From Alectoria sarmentosa (taxonomy: Eukaryota; Ascomycota; Lecanoromycetes; Lecanorales; Parmeliaceae), in NCBI GenBank assembly GCA_009733775.1, contig WOGZ01000035.1, positions 62,001-126,000 on the forward strand: DNA of 64,000 nt, given 5' to 3'. The position numbers and the translations under genes are program-made. Positions 45,669-56,659 of the stretch are shown here, piece after piece; position 1 is the stretch's first letter; each line of letters starts with the position of its first letter. Under the pieces are notes generated by a model, which saw nothing but the letters and a program-made list of their open reading frames with translations, made no database searches and was not told the origin of the DNA.

Positions 45669-46331
45669 CTACCTCGGCTTTGCCACAGGCTGCCAAGCGT
45701 GTGTTTTCGGCTTCACCCTACGTACACCAAATGTCAGCGGTCAATTCTATTTTATGTAGCTCCTAGATTTGACATCTGCCAAATTGCGTCGGTTGTTACA
45801 GCCCAATCTGAATCTTGATCCATACTTCCAATCGCCATTACCCCCACAGCCCTCATAACCTAGCATAAAAGAAAAGGACGTACGTCGAATAAGTCTTGAA
45901 TGCCGCCCTGCTCGCAGTCAAATTTGGCCTATGCTCCGGTATTTCCCAGCTCCTCTGTCCTGTCTTCAGCACTGCATCCTCAGTCGGTGGCTTGTCAACT
46001 AGGTACGACATCCATGCGTGCCAGCCTGGCTCAATCTGGGCGGGGTCGTATTCTTTTTGCTTATAGTCTACCCATCTTGTTCGAACTAATTGCTATAGTC
46101 AGCGAGGTTGCATTGGTTGACTTTGGGGAGCGGGGCGGAGCGACAAGGGAGAAGTGGGAGGGAAGACGGACGAGGCAGTTCTTTTTCCAGGTTCTCATAG
46201 TATTTGTTACCGTATTTGTCCGTTGCTATGTAGGTGCCAGCTTTGGTATCCCCAATGTATTGCATTTGGTGGGCGTATTCTTTTATGCCTATCTTGCGGA
46301 GATTCCGCAGGGTGCGCACGATTGTCGACAT
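45669..46331 (-). CDS. NDUFA12: NADH:ubiquinone oxidoreductase subunit NDUFA12 (B17.2)
   Basis: An accessory subunit of mitochondrial complex I (called 13.4 kDa subunit in fungi). Three exons, 46331-46172, 46085-45884 and 45717-45669, join in frame to 136 residues. Family hallmarks are clear: YIGDTKAGTYIATDKYGNKY, RTRWVDYKQKEYDPAQIEPG, GWHAWMSYLVDKPPTED and the C-terminal KPKTHAWQPVAKPR. The last exon is only 49 nt and is separated by a 166-nt intron. Without it the C-terminal motif is missing. That intron lacks the core of the repeated intron family. Confidence 0.93.
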
Positions 46332-46701
46332 TGTGATTTGTGTGAGAGTTGAAGGGTGGAGGAGCTTAGACAGAGCAAAAAGTTGAGATGATTTAATGGA
46401 ATTGCTCTGCTGTAGGTTGTAGGAGAGGAAGAATCGATGCTCTTAGCGTCTAACCGGATTAAGCGGACGGATATAAGCTAGGTAGCTGGGAAATCGGCGA
46501 TAATTACTGTAGTGCTCAGTTTTCTGGTGAGACGTTTTCTGTCAAAAACGCGACCCTCGCGACTTTGTCCACCTTTGTACGGTATCTACATGTCACTATA
46601 GAGTCTGGAATATCAAGCGTCTCCCGCCCCTATATGACAGTCTAGGCTTCTTTCTTCCCTTAATCGCTACTCTCCATCAATTGGCCACGAGGCGAGAAGT
46701 T

Positions 46702-48740
46702 ATGCAATTCTACGAAAGAGCTCTCGGGTTCGCAAATGAAGCAATTGCCCGACCGGTGGAACGGCGACAAGATAGTAGTGACAGTGAGTCCATCCCATTG
46801 AGCATAAATGTCTCATCGCTGGGGACCTCTCAAGCTTTCCTTCAATTGGCTAATCAGCCATCTTTCCAAATCACAGCATCCTCTTCCGCAACCTCTTCCT
46901 CCCCTTCGCCTGCTTCCACCGGCGCGACAGCTGCGTCGGCTTCTTCTACCTCATCTTCCAGCTCTACAAATACACTTCCGGTTGCACCTTCGGCCTTGAC
47001 CGTGACGGAATTCCGCAATCTTCCAGCATTCACCAACACCAAATCAACAGCGTACACGGCCCATGGTAAGTCTATGATCTCTCTCAAGCAGTATATCAGT
47101 GCAGGCTTGTTGATCTCCGCTTCTCAGGTGTGAATGCTACACACGTTACAGTTTCGGGTAGCGAAACGCAAACCTCTACTTTCACTGCTTCTGCCTGTGA
47201 GTCCCATTCTCCCAGCAGTTCTATCCTGATTGACATGAATCCGGATTGCAAAATGTGTCCGAACACCGTCCCTTACCTAAAGTTCCCGAAAATCCTTTTC
47301 ATTACCCAGTCTTGAAGGAAATATGCTGACGCCGAATGGAAAGACCTCGCGACTTCCAATGCTACTATTCCAGGAATTCCGCACAACGACTTGACAGCAT
47401 GCCGAATCAATGGTACAGAGCCCGATAATGGACCATTCTGCTCTCCTATTCATGGTCAAAATCTGTGGACTGGCTGGACATACGGAGGCAAGTGGGAAGT
47501 ACTCGTTAATATTCGCAGAAACTTATGAAATCCAGTGACATGGAATCCAACACTTTTCCCGGACAATGCTACGACGACAGTCGAATTAACCTATATTACA
47601 GCGGATCAACAGCTCACGTGGTCCTCTCCTAATGTGGCCAATATACGAGGTTACGTCAACGTTTACATGGACAATGATTGGCTGCTCGGAGCTTCTGGCA
47701 ATGACACCTCGTTAGGTATGTGAATATATGGAGCAAAAGGTTCCCATTGCATCCACTCTCCGCGCTGAAAGACATTTTCTGCGACCAAAGGCCTCTTAAT
47801 CTTCTTTGGGGCTATCTCATTGCTCTCCCAGTTGCCTTTGAGATGGAATGCTAACTCTGAAGTAGGCCAGAACCTCACCTTCTCATTGGTCTCGTACGTT
47901 TGATATGGAGACCTGTTCGGAAATTGGAAAGGCCCCCCAAACAAGCAACGCTGACTGGAGAACATCTGTCTAGCACACCTGCTGGAGGTCAAAACATTTC
48001 ACGCTCGGGACCTATGATCAGCTTGGTTCGTATTTTTCGAGTTCATATCTCCTCTTTGGGACCAAATCTTGAGTACTGAAACATCACGGGTCTTTTTGCT
48101 TTTGCAATATGCTCTCAGGCTCGACAGTCCCCTTCAAAAAAGCTTTGCTGACGACCAAATTCAAATCCAGACCGTTAACCCCAAAACTCTTCCACGGTTG
48201 TTGATCCCAAAGATAGCCTCAATATATGGTTTGGAAATCGGGTTGCCGATTGCGTAGGACATCCCTATGCCCGAACTTCCTCATTTGGACGTTTTTCGGA
48301 GTCCCGAGACGTGTTTCGGGACTTCTGTACTCGCGACGCTCGTCATATGGCCCGACTCTCGTCCGAAAGGAATGATTGCTGACTGATAATTCCATCAGAA
48401 TCGTTGCCGTGATCATCATAATTCTTGGTATTTGGTGTGGGATGAAAAAGCATGCATGGAGCGATGTCAGAGGCCACTCGAGAGATTATATGGTTAGGAG
48501 AGCTCGTAGGAAAGGGAGGCTGGAAAAGGATGGTGCTATCCAACTTGACGAGTACGACCGTGGTGGCCCGGACGCCTTCTCGGATGAAGTAAGTTAGCTC
48601 CAACAGTTGAAACATGGGATGAATGATGCCGACACGAACTTTAGCCATACCAAGGAGGAAGCAACAACGCCTTTCAAGAAGAAATTAGACGCCAGCGCTT
48701 CGAAGACGACAATTTGAAGAGAACCGTCTCTTCGTTCTAG
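46702..48740 (+). CDS. Single-pass membrane protein with Ser/Thr-rich ectodomain
   Basis: Nine exons: 46702-47065, 47128-47281, 47318-47487, 47536-47715, 47866-47893, 47974-48025, 48171-48253, 48399-48588, 48645-48740. They join in frame to 438 residues. The order is a Ser/Thr-rich stretch (mucin-like, about residues 65-110), a Cys-containing ectodomain (KMCPNTVPYLK, GPFCSPIHGQNLWTGWTYG), a transmembrane segment (IVAVIIIILGIWCGM) and a basic cytoplasmic tail. This matches a widespread uncharacterised fungal family. No signal peptide follows the ATG at 46702, so a 5' exon may be missing. Intron 3 (47488-47535) starts with GC. The 36-nt intron at 47282-47317 is unusually short and least certain. 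Three introns (150, 145, 145 nt) join the repeated family. Confidence 0.75.
47716..47865 (+). repeat. Introner-like intron (membrane protein gene, 150 nt)
   Basis: Phase-1 intron. The core AAGACATTTTCTGCGACCA starts 53 nt from the donor and is similar to the GH53-gene core. GCTAAC branch site near the acceptor. A CCAAAG/CTTTGG hairpin is present. Confidence 0.6.
48026..48170 (+). repeat. Possible introner-like intron (membrane protein gene, 145 nt)
   Basis: Phase-0 intron with weak similarity. TTGAG is followed by GAAACATCACGGGTCT 52 nt from the donor, the expected position. Length and branch site (TGCTGACG) fit the family. Its exact acceptor was chosen because it alone keeps the frame open. 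Confidence 0.45.
48254..48398 (+). repeat. Introner-like intron (membrane protein gene, 145 nt)
   Basis: Phase-2 intron. The core GAGACGTGTTTCGGGACTT starts 52 nt from the donor and sits in a perfect 8-bp stem (AGTCCCGA at 48300-48307, TCGGGACT at 48316-48323). Confidence 0.7.
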
Positions 48741-49030
48741 TTTACTCTGTCAGATCAAAATCTACGTTGTCTACTTCACTAGCCTACTTGAATTGTCTGA
48801 CTCATGGTCACATTCGTTCATCGATAGCCATGCTTGGTTCCAAATTAATCGCACAGTCTGGGTTGGACTGATTGGGGAAATTGGTGCAAGAGTCTGAAGC
48901 GGTTGGCATGATTTGATCACGGCAGCTGCTGGATTAGGCGCTTCTAGGAAAATCGCTCAAACCGCATCTCGACTTCGACAGCCCTGAACTTGTTCGTTTT
49001 GTTGCCTTCAATGATTATCTGTCCAAAAGG

Positions 49031-49734
49031 ATGTATCATTCACAGCGAGTCCTGGCAGTTCTTGTCCTCCTTTCTTGTGCTGGTAATGTTGTTTCAACGT
49101 TCCAGAAGGGCTCCACCCGCCAATCGAGACTTCCTCGTGTACCCTCGCCACTAAAGCAACGCAATTTCACAACCTTGCCGTCACTTCTAAAGTATGCATC
49201 TCATTCTTCTTCGATACAAGGAACACTACTTATACACGCGCCAGACCATCAAGTCTCCACTATCCCCCCCCTGATCCTTGGGTGTACACAGGTGCCCACG
49301 GCCATTACCGCCTGTCTTCCTACATCGAGCCTAGCATACAGGTCATATATCTATCGTCGTTCCTGTTCGGTTGTCTTGCAGATCTCTTCGACGCCATTGC
49401 CAGCCAGCAGCATTGGGCGCACGAAGCTTACCCTGGAGGCCGATATGAATGTAGACACGCTTATTCCTTTGAGGCCTTCCCCGTGGTAATCTTCACGCTG
49501 GTATTGACTAGAGTTGATGCCCCGAATTGGGATTTCACATTCTCTGATATCGCGGACGACCTTACAGCTATTTTCAATGCTGCTCAGTATTTCTCGAGTG
49601 ACTTGTATGGTATACCACAGATGGAAATCGATGTTTTCCGTTACAGGAATGGGGAGGGTGGTCTTACTTTCTTCGCTTCGCAGGGAGGGTTTGCGTTTGA
49701 AATCCCTCCTACAGCAAATTTGAGTGTGACATGA
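49031..49734 (+). CDS. Putative secreted protein, family unknown
   Basis: The ATG at 49031 begins a good signal peptide (MYHSQRVLAVLVLLSCAGNV). A second open frame from about 49250 to 49734 (WVYTGAHGHYRLSSYIEPS ... FFASQGGFAFEIPPTAN) is probably the same protein after one intron. The likely donor is at about 49195 (GTATGC). An acceptor at about 49230 would give a 35-nt intron, which is short, so the junction is uncertain. I do not recognise the family. The mature part has aromatic and acidic residues but few Cys. Confidence reflects the signal peptide and the long downstream frame only. Confidence 0.45.
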
Positions 49735-49982
49735 TGGCGATGAGGCCTATCGCGAAGTGTGTAACAGATTTCAAGGAACAGGATTGAGCAATGGAAATAG
49801 CGTAGATATAGAACTCTTGATTGGACGTGGCTATCAGCGTTGTAGCAGTAGATTGAAAACTTCCTGCCTTAATTGTTTCGCAACCGTCCAATAAAGGTTT
49901 CACGCGGGCTGCGACAGCCAGAGAAGCGTTGAAGGATCGCAGATATGAACGATCTGGCATATTGAATTTGGGCATAGAATAG

Positions 49983-51602
49983 ATGCTCGTCCGGCGGGTT
50001 CGAGCGAATCCACGTCCATGGCTTCCATCTTCAACAAGACGACTGCCGTGGCAGCTCCGCCTGAGAGCACAGTCTACTTCTGCTCCGCTGGGCTACCCTC
50101 AACCACCTACAAATGCAGCAGCTTTGACAGCGCTCACGTCAGACCTAGACCATCTCGCCCCAAGGATAGATATCAACGCTGATCAGATTGAAATACTCGG
50201 TGGACCTACAGAGTTTTACGAGACCTTGAAGACCAAAATACGGAATGCAAAGAGGAGGATATACCTCTCCACTCTTTATATTGGCAAGACAGAGCATGAA
50301 CTCATCTCGACCATACGCGATGCTTTATTGCACAACGGCCCCGAACTCAAGGTCTCCATACTTACAGACGCATTGCGCGGTACCCGGGAGGCACCCAATC
50401 CCTCATGTGCTTCGCTCTTGGCCTCCCTGCTTGCAGAATTCCCGGACAGGGTCGAAGTCCGCATGTACCATACGCCCAACCTGACGGGACTGCGCAAGGT
50501 ACTGATACCGAAACGTATTAATGAGGGTTGGGGTTTGCAGCATATCAAGTTGTACGGGATTGACGATGAACTGATACTTTCTGGAGCAAATCTCTCCAAT
50601 GATTACTTTACGAATCGTCAGGACCGCTACCACGTCTTCAGGTCCCAGAGCGTCGCCGATTACTTTGATCGTATCCACTCTGCTGTCTGCAGTATCAGCT
50701 TTGTCCTCCAGCCGAGTGATAGTCCGTCCAAATTCACCCTGAAGTGGCCGATATCTAGTCCAGCGCCGAACCCTCTCGAGGCTCCGCAACGCTATGTTGA
50801 GATAGCGACCTCCCTACTTTTACCTCTCGTCAAACCAGCCTCATCCCAGTCGCCTCCTACAAAATCTACATCCGTCTACCCTGTTATATGTCACCCAACA
50901 ACCATCAACACTGAACTCCCTGCGATCACGGCCCTTCTTGCTCGGCGTATTAGGTCCTACACTTTCACAGCCGGCTACTTCAACCCCCACCCAGTAATTA
51001 CGTCCTCGCTGCTGGCTGCCTCTTCTCGTCCAAGCTCAGCGCTAGGCTCCATCTTGACAGCTTCTCCATACGCCAATGGCTTCTTTGGCTCCAAAGGTAT
51101 TTCCGGGCTTCTGCCCGCAGCATATACGCATCTATCGTTAAGATTTTTGCAGGCTGCTCGCGGCAAGAATATCCAGCTGCAAGAATGGCAGCTTGGGATT
51201 GTGGGGCAACAGGACGGATGGACGTATCACGCGAAAGGACTATGGGTGACCCTACTGGCAGATGTACAACGAGAGACTGCCTCGAGCACTTCCAAGAAGA
51301 CTTCGTCTAACCTGACTACCGGCTTTGAGGGCAAGTACTCGAGCGCCCCAGCAGGTCCAAGCGTGACTCTCATCGGATCGTCTAACTACACCACACGTAG
51401 CTATGGGCTGGACCTGGAAGCCGGCGCTATGGTGGTGACGAAAGATGAAGGGCTGATGCGGAAATTGAAGAGAGAAGAAGAGCTGTTGATGAGCCACACG
51501 CACCCTGTCAAGGAGGAAGATCTTGTGACGAAGGAGAGGAAAGCGGGATGGAAGGTTCGGGTTGCAATGTGGCTGGTCAAAGTGTTGGGAGGTGCGCTGT
51601 GA
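49983..51602 (+). CDS. PGS1: CDP-diacylglycerol-glycerol-3-phosphate 3-phosphatidyltransferase
   Basis: Phosphatidylglycerophosphate synthase, the first step from CDP-DAG to cardiolipin in mitochondria. Single exon, 539 residues. It is a phospholipase-D superfamily member with two HKD-type motifs. The first is at about residue 186 (HIKLYGIDDELILSGANLS), the second at about 415 (YHAKGLW, followed by GSSNYTTRSYG at about 466). The region TLYIGKTEHELI and the block YFNPHPVI are also typical. The N-terminus is Arg/Ser-rich and amphipathic (RRVRANPRPW, TRRLPWQLRLRAQS), a plausible mitochondrial presequence. The ATG at 49983 is the first in frame. Confidence 0.95.
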   Translation: MLVRRVRANPRPWLPSSTRRLPWQLRLRAQSTSAPLGYPQPPTNAAALTALTSDLDHLAPRIDINADQIEILGGPTEFYETLKTKIRNAKRRIYLSTLYIGKTEHELISTIRDALLHNGPELKVSILTDALRGTREAPNPSCASLLASLLAEFPDRVEVRMYHTPNLTGLRKVLIPKRINEGWGLQHIKLYGIDDELILSGANLSNDYFTNRQDRYHVFRSQSVADYFDRIHSAVCSISFVLQPSDSPSKFTLKWPISSPAPNPLEAPQRYVEIATSLLLPLVKPASSQSPPTKSTSVYPVICHPTTINTELPAITALLARRIRSYTFTAGYFNPHPVITSSLLAASSRPSSALGSILTASPYANGFFGSKGISGLLPAAYTHLSLRFLQAARGKNIQLQEWQLGIVGQQDGWTYHAKGLWVTLLADVQRETASSTSKKTSSNLTTGFEGKYSSAPAGPSVTLIGSSNYTTRSYGLDLEAGAMVVTKDEGLMRKLKREEELLMSHTHPVKEEDLVTKERKAGWKVRVAMWLVKVLGGAL

Positions 51603-52450
51603 GCGTGTGAAGGGAATGATGATCAAAAAACAGACGCTCTGATGGTGACAGGGATTCAGATGTGCAGATCCGTTGAGATGGACTTATTACCCTACCTCTT
51701 CGTATACTCTTATACCGCGGAGATACATAGCACCGGGCACTTTGCTCACCGTCAATTGGCTCGTGAACTTGTGCAGCGGCCCAATCACAAGAGAGTGACT
51801 CTGATGTTCACCAATTATCTACCTTTGACGGATAGTTACGACCTGATAGGGCGGCAGATTTGGAAGGAAAGAGGATTATCAAGGACGGGAACAATAGGCC
51901 GTGAAAAGGGAGGAAGTCTCACTCGATACCTGGGTTCGAATCTGTTGCCAAATGCAAAAAGCTTAGGCAGTCCGACACTTCCCCCCTATAGGGTTCATTC
52001 GTATGCCGCTGATGTGCTCCGAAACCCGATTTTATGCCACAACGACCAGGGTAGGCACTCCCCATGGCGATAGTAAAGGTGCTTCTCTCATATAAACACT
52101 AACCTATAGATACCACCGTCAGTTCTTTCAATTTCGTTGACTCCTTGCTTGATGTGTGTGCAAAACTTCTTACTCCAAGCTCTGGTGCTGGTCGGACCAA
52201 ACAGATGGGCACAATTGTACACACGATGAAAGCAGAATATACTTGATTGCGTTGAAGTCTAGCCCTTGTGTCGATGCTCATTCAAAAACCCGTCGAATCC
52301 TCCCACTGTAGAAAGCACCGAACACCTGCGCTATGCGAGACCATGCTTCTAAACTAAAGGCCAAAACAACTCCAATGCCTCCGCCTGCTTCGCATAATCA
52401 GCGCATCCCGTATTTACAACCCTGCAACCTTGCCAAGTCTCTTTGCCGAC
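51603..52450. other. Convergent intergenic region
   Basis: Between PGS1 and SLP1 stops. Only one short, unconvincing frame. A tRNA B-box-like GGTTCGAATC near 51928 has no matching A box or cloverleaf. Confidence 0.5.
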
Positions 52451-55192
52451 CTATGGTCCCAACAATTTCCTTTCTCCCAGTTGCCGGTGCTCATCCCGCT
52501 GTCCGCTCGGCGTAGAAGGGCTACTCTTCGTCTGCCTCACCGCACCCTCCTCTGGCTCTGGTGAACAGTTGCTTGAGTGTTCCTCAGCATCACTGGCAGC
52601 CTCATTTCGGTGGTCTCCAGACGAGGGAAGCGAAGTCGGCGTTGGAGGCGAATATTCGATACTGGGGCTCTTCCTTCCATCATCAAGCTGCGACTCCTCT
52701 GATGGACTACTGAGGTGTGTCAAGCCACGGAAGAGACCATATCGCGATGAAGGTCTTGTGGATGGAGGACTATTGGGCGGGCTCTCGAAAGAAGGAGTCT
52801 GGCGCAACAAGTTCGCAGAAGACTTGTTGATAGCATTATGGATGACTGGTGGGAGCTCAAGGTAGGTAGCTTGTGAGCTAGGACGGAAGAAGATTATGAG
52901 GCCCAAACACAGTAGGATGAGACTGAATTGAACGATTGCCATCCGTTTCTGGAAAACTATCTCGTCCGCTAGAAGGCTGAGGCGGGCGCTGAGAGCGAAA
53001 ACCTCATGCTGATATTGTTCACGTTGGGATGAGAGCTCGAGTACGGTGGATTGCCAGATCTGGTCGTACTGGTGGCGGAAATCACGGAGCTCAGTCAAGA
53101 CAGTGGTATTAAGGGTTTCCAAAAAACTAGTCGTTTTCCCCAGTTGTCGTTTTTCGACTTTAGAGAAGGCGTCGCGCAGGATGCGAGATTGCTCTTCGAT
53201 ATATTGAAGCGAGAGTGTGGAGTTGGATTCAAGGAGCTGCAATCGTTTGTGAACAGATTTGAAGAAGGATTCTTGCGTAGTAGGATTAGGGTTGGCAGGT
53301 TGCGTGGAGGTTGATTGAGCTCTCACAGTGGACGCTGACGTCTGGTTCGATGATTTTATTGGTTCCGATTTACTCTCGATCGCAGCATTGTCAGAGACGA
53401 TTGGGAGCACAGTCTTCGAAGACTCTGGAGATCTGGGGGCATCTTCGTTGGTGGAGAGGGTCGCGTGAGAGGGCGTCTGCATTGCCACAACGGCCGGTGA
53501 CGCCTCAGGGACCCTGTCAGTCTGACCAATGTGCATCGAGACTGGTGGTGGAGGTATAGCATCATTCGGCTGGCCCTCTGGGGTACAGACAGGCTCATTG
53601 CCACCTAATGGAGTAGGCGAAACTGCCATCTGCAGAGCCGCGGAGAAATTATAGCTCGTGAAGCCTAGCGACGACGAAGGTTCGTGACTCAATTCTACCG
53701 CAGTTTCTGGCACATGAATCGAGCTCGCTGTTGTTGCACCTGAATATCTAGTCGATGTTGCATCACCTGCTTCGGAGGTTTCCTGGACTTTCTCTTGCAA
53801 TGATACGGCACTGACAACATCTGCTTGAACCGAATTTACCAAGTCTGCTTCGACATCGCCGGTTTCACTATCCAAGTCATCATCGTTCGTTGACCCTTTC
53901 ACATCATGATTGAATTCCTCCATCATTGTAGTGCCATGGACCCTAAGGAGACTCACGGGACAGTAGTACTCATTCCCAAAATGGGTCAAGAACTCAACTC
54001 GTAGATATCGTGCCCAGATCAAAGGATTTTCGACGAGGAAAGCTTGTACTTCTCGACTGTTCTTTGCTTCAAAAGTCCCTAGCTCCCTCCACTTGTCGAG
54101 CTTCACAGGATAGCGGTCCGAGACACTGATGCGAAATGTCCGGAACATTGAGCTGAAGAATTCGAAGTTCGCCAGCACTACAGTATCGATCAGGATATCA
54201 TTGCAGAGTTCGACGATGAAGAACTTGTTCTTCGCTGAACAAATATTGAGCATGTAGCTATCTTTATTCTCCACAAGTACAGCCGTAGAACCCTTGCACT
54301 CTGGATTCGTTTTCATGACTGTGGAAGCGCAGTCAAAAGATGCGTAATTGGATCGTTCTTTGCATGTCCTTCCAGCATCCTTCCCCCTCTTACGGCCAGA
54401 TGGCTCATCCACTGACCTGTCTTCACTGCGCTCGTCCTCCGAAACTTGGCTAGTGCCGTGGTTTGGTGAAGGCTTTATGGGCGGTGGGTTGCCTGGATCG
54501 ACGAAGCCGCCAAATTCTATCTCAATCTCCGTATCCTCACCCAATGAGTCCAACGCGTAATTGATACCTCCGGGCCTCCGTCTTTGCTCTGCGTCACTTC
54601 CAGCCCTTGCACCCAAATGTTCTGCGGATTGCCCGGCTTTGGCTAGATTTTGTCTCTTCCAGTCTTCAAACGAGAGAAAATTGGCATTGTCCAGAGGCGA
54701 GTCAGACTCGGCCTCCTGCTCGACTTCGATCGTTGTCTCAGTTTGCTTTGTGTTTTCTGAAGCGGGCGACAATGAAACGGTGCCTTGCTGATGGCTCGTT
54801 GTGGTAGACGCGCTTCCGGAGACTATGGACAGGTCAGAAGGCGCTGCCTGCATACCGGCTTGCGCTTCAGGAACTGCTATCGTTGCATCCTCCGTACTCG
54901 AAGGCGCATTAACGGATCGGTGCAACGTAGTGGGGCTTTCGTCCGTGGATGTCTCTTGGGCTTTGGACTTGCTCGCCCAACTGGTTGTAAGGCATTGCTG
55001 TGGCAAAGTTTGCGTGATGTAGTTGATGCTTCGAGAAGGACATGTCGATGGGCCAGTTGCAGAGTTTGTAGGAGCGCCATTTCTGATTGGGATGATCGAA
55101 GTCACCTCGACCTGGGAGCCCGAAGCTGTGACCGGGAGCAGCAGCAGCAGTATTGCCGCTGCTGCGAAAGCATGCCCACATGACCTGGACAT
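52451..55192 (-). CDS. SLP1: SUN-like ER membrane protein SLP1
   Basis: Slp1/SUCO proteins sit in the ER membrane and, with Emp65, protect soluble proteins folding in the lumen. Single exon, 913 residues. A signal peptide (SCGHAFAAAAILLLLLPVTA) leads an acidic, Ser-rich region containing FLSFEDWKRQNLAKAGQ. The SUN-like domain covers about residues 275-422: DSYMLNICSAKNKFFIVELC, VVLANFEFFSSMFRTFRIS, WARYLRVEFLTHFGNEYYCP. A coiled coil precedes a transmembrane helix at about residue 749 (FSLILLCLGLIIFF). A cytoplasmic Pro/Ser-rich tail follows. All elements match the family order. Confidence 0.93.
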   Translation of the reverse strand: MSRSCGHAFAAAAILLLLLPVTASGSQVEVTSIIPIRNGAPTNSATGPSTCPSRSINYITQTLPQQCLTTSWASKSKAQETSTDESPTTLHRSVNAPSSTEDATIAVPEAQAGMQAAPSDLSIVSGSASTTTSHQQGTVSLSPASENTKQTETTIEVEQEAESDSPLDNANFLSFEDWKRQNLAKAGQSAEHLGARAGSDAEQRRRPGGINYALDSLGEDTEIEIEFGGFVDPGNPPPIKPSPNHGTSQVSEDERSEDRSVDEPSGRKRGKDAGRTCKERSNYASFDCASTVMKTNPECKGSTAVLVENKDSYMLNICSAKNKFFIVELCNDILIDTVVLANFEFFSSMFRTFRISVSDRYPVKLDKWRELGTFEAKNSREVQAFLVENPLIWARYLRVEFLTHFGNEYYCPVSLLRVHGTTMMEEFNHDVKGSTNDDDLDSETGDVEADLVNSVQADVVSAVSLQEKVQETSEAGDATSTRYSGATTASSIHVPETAVELSHEPSSSLGFTSYNFSAALQMAVSPTPLGGNEPVCTPEGQPNDAIPPPPVSMHIGQTDRVPEASPAVVAMQTPSHATLSTNEDAPRSPESSKTVLPIVSDNAAIESKSEPIKSSNQTSASTVRAQSTSTQPANPNPTTQESFFKSVHKRLQLLESNSTLSLQYIEEQSRILRDAFSKVEKRQLGKTTSFLETLNTTVLTELRDFRHQYDQIWQSTVLELSSQREQYQHEVFALSARLSLLADEIVFQKRMAIVQFSLILLCLGLIIFFRPSSQATYLELPPVIHNAINKSSANLLRQTPSFESPPNSPPSTRPSSRYGLFRGLTHLSSPSEESQLDDGRKSPSIEYSPPTPTSLPSSGDHRNEAASDAEEHSSNCSPEPEEGAVRQTKSSPSTPSGQRDEHRQLGERKLLGP

Positions 55193-56659
55193 GTTTCGTT
55201 CATCTTCACTGCATATATGAATGCATAGGTAGGAGCCACGTCTCGGAGGTCAGGAGCTTCTCAGGTCTACCTGCTGCAATGATCAGTGTTGTTCAAAAAT
55301 AAAGGGTTTGACATTTGGCAACCCACAGGTTACTCAGGTACTTAGATACTTAGGTACTTACAGCTTGGTAGACTAGCAGTATGTAATACTCGTACTTTAG
55401 GCTGTATGTAGCTGACGCAAAACAAGCGCCTCAACTAGTAAGTAAAGTACATACGTGATCTGCCGGGTACTCCCGGGGCTAGCCTAGCCTCAAACGAACC
55501 GCGTAACTTCAAATATCCGATGTTGCTCGAATCGATTAAAACCCCAATCACTCAATCATGTAACTTATTGTTGGCGATATTCGCTTGTCAATGTATTAGA
55601 ATCTCTGAATATATACACGAGCTTATATACCGTTTTCAATGCCACTTTTTCTGCCACCCATGCCCGCGAGTCATCAATTCTCTACATTCGTATGTAGCCA
55701 CCCTAGTCATACGGTAGCTGCCTCCACGTAGTATGTCGATGATGATGGAGATATGACAATGCTCGAGGGTACAGCCCATCAACTCGTCATATCCAATCAT
55801 GGCGGTAGCTATTTTGGCCAACTGGATTCCCACAACCTTTTCCCGACTCCAACTACTTCGTGCCATCGTCTTGCCACTTGAGGCGCCCATGTCAGCTCAA
55901 GCTGAAGCTGCAGTATCCCCAACTCAACGCACCAGATGTCGATTTGCATACCGAAGGCATAGCTCGAGAAGCACTTGTATTGATCCAATACTGTTCCCAA
56001 TGGGTGGCTGATTGCATATGCCCAGCCATTGGCATCAATCCTCTTTTGATTATCACTTTTCGTTATGCATGCTGAACGGAAATATGCCTGCATCCCGGAG
56101 TCAAACAGCAAATTGTGAGCCAACCATAAATTCTTTATAGTGATCAGTCAACTGCGCAGGCCCGTCAATATATCCTGATTCTCGCTGCAAAGCTCACTAT
56201 TGGTGGCTGATCAAGACGTCCCGTCTATCGATGTAAAAGCCATGAGTTACGGCTTGTCCAAATCTTTGTCAACCTGTTACAAGACCTATGAGTCTCAGCT
56301 TGTCTGACTGAAGACGAAATGGATGCAGTGTGCTACACTTCAAATGCCACGTAGGGGACTCATTTGCCGCCATCGGTCAGACAATAATTCGAATTGCAGA
56401 CACCCTCATGCACGTGTCCACAGATCCAATACAAGAAAGAAGCGCGGTCGAGTTCTCGCTGGTGTCATCTGAGTGATGTTGAATCAGTCGAAAGGCATTG
56501 TCCACTCGAATACAAATAGGCTCTCGTCCCCCCTTATCCCTTCTAATTTCGCCTAAGGTTTTATTTCTCCTTCAAACATAATCTCGGCACGCTGCTGCTG
56601 CTCTGTACCTCCTCCACCGCCTTTTCGCTGTTGTTGCATTTTCGCCTCCATCTTCGGTC
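55193..56659. other. Intergenic region, no gene recognised
   Basis: About 1.5 kb. Begins with short GGTACTTA/GATACTTA direct repeats near 55335-55365. No conserved frame or RNA gene is visible. Confidence 0.5.

Noticed and set aside
51915..51945. GGTTCGAATC resembling a tRNA B box
   Set aside because: No A box at the right distance upstream and no acceptor-stem complementarity.
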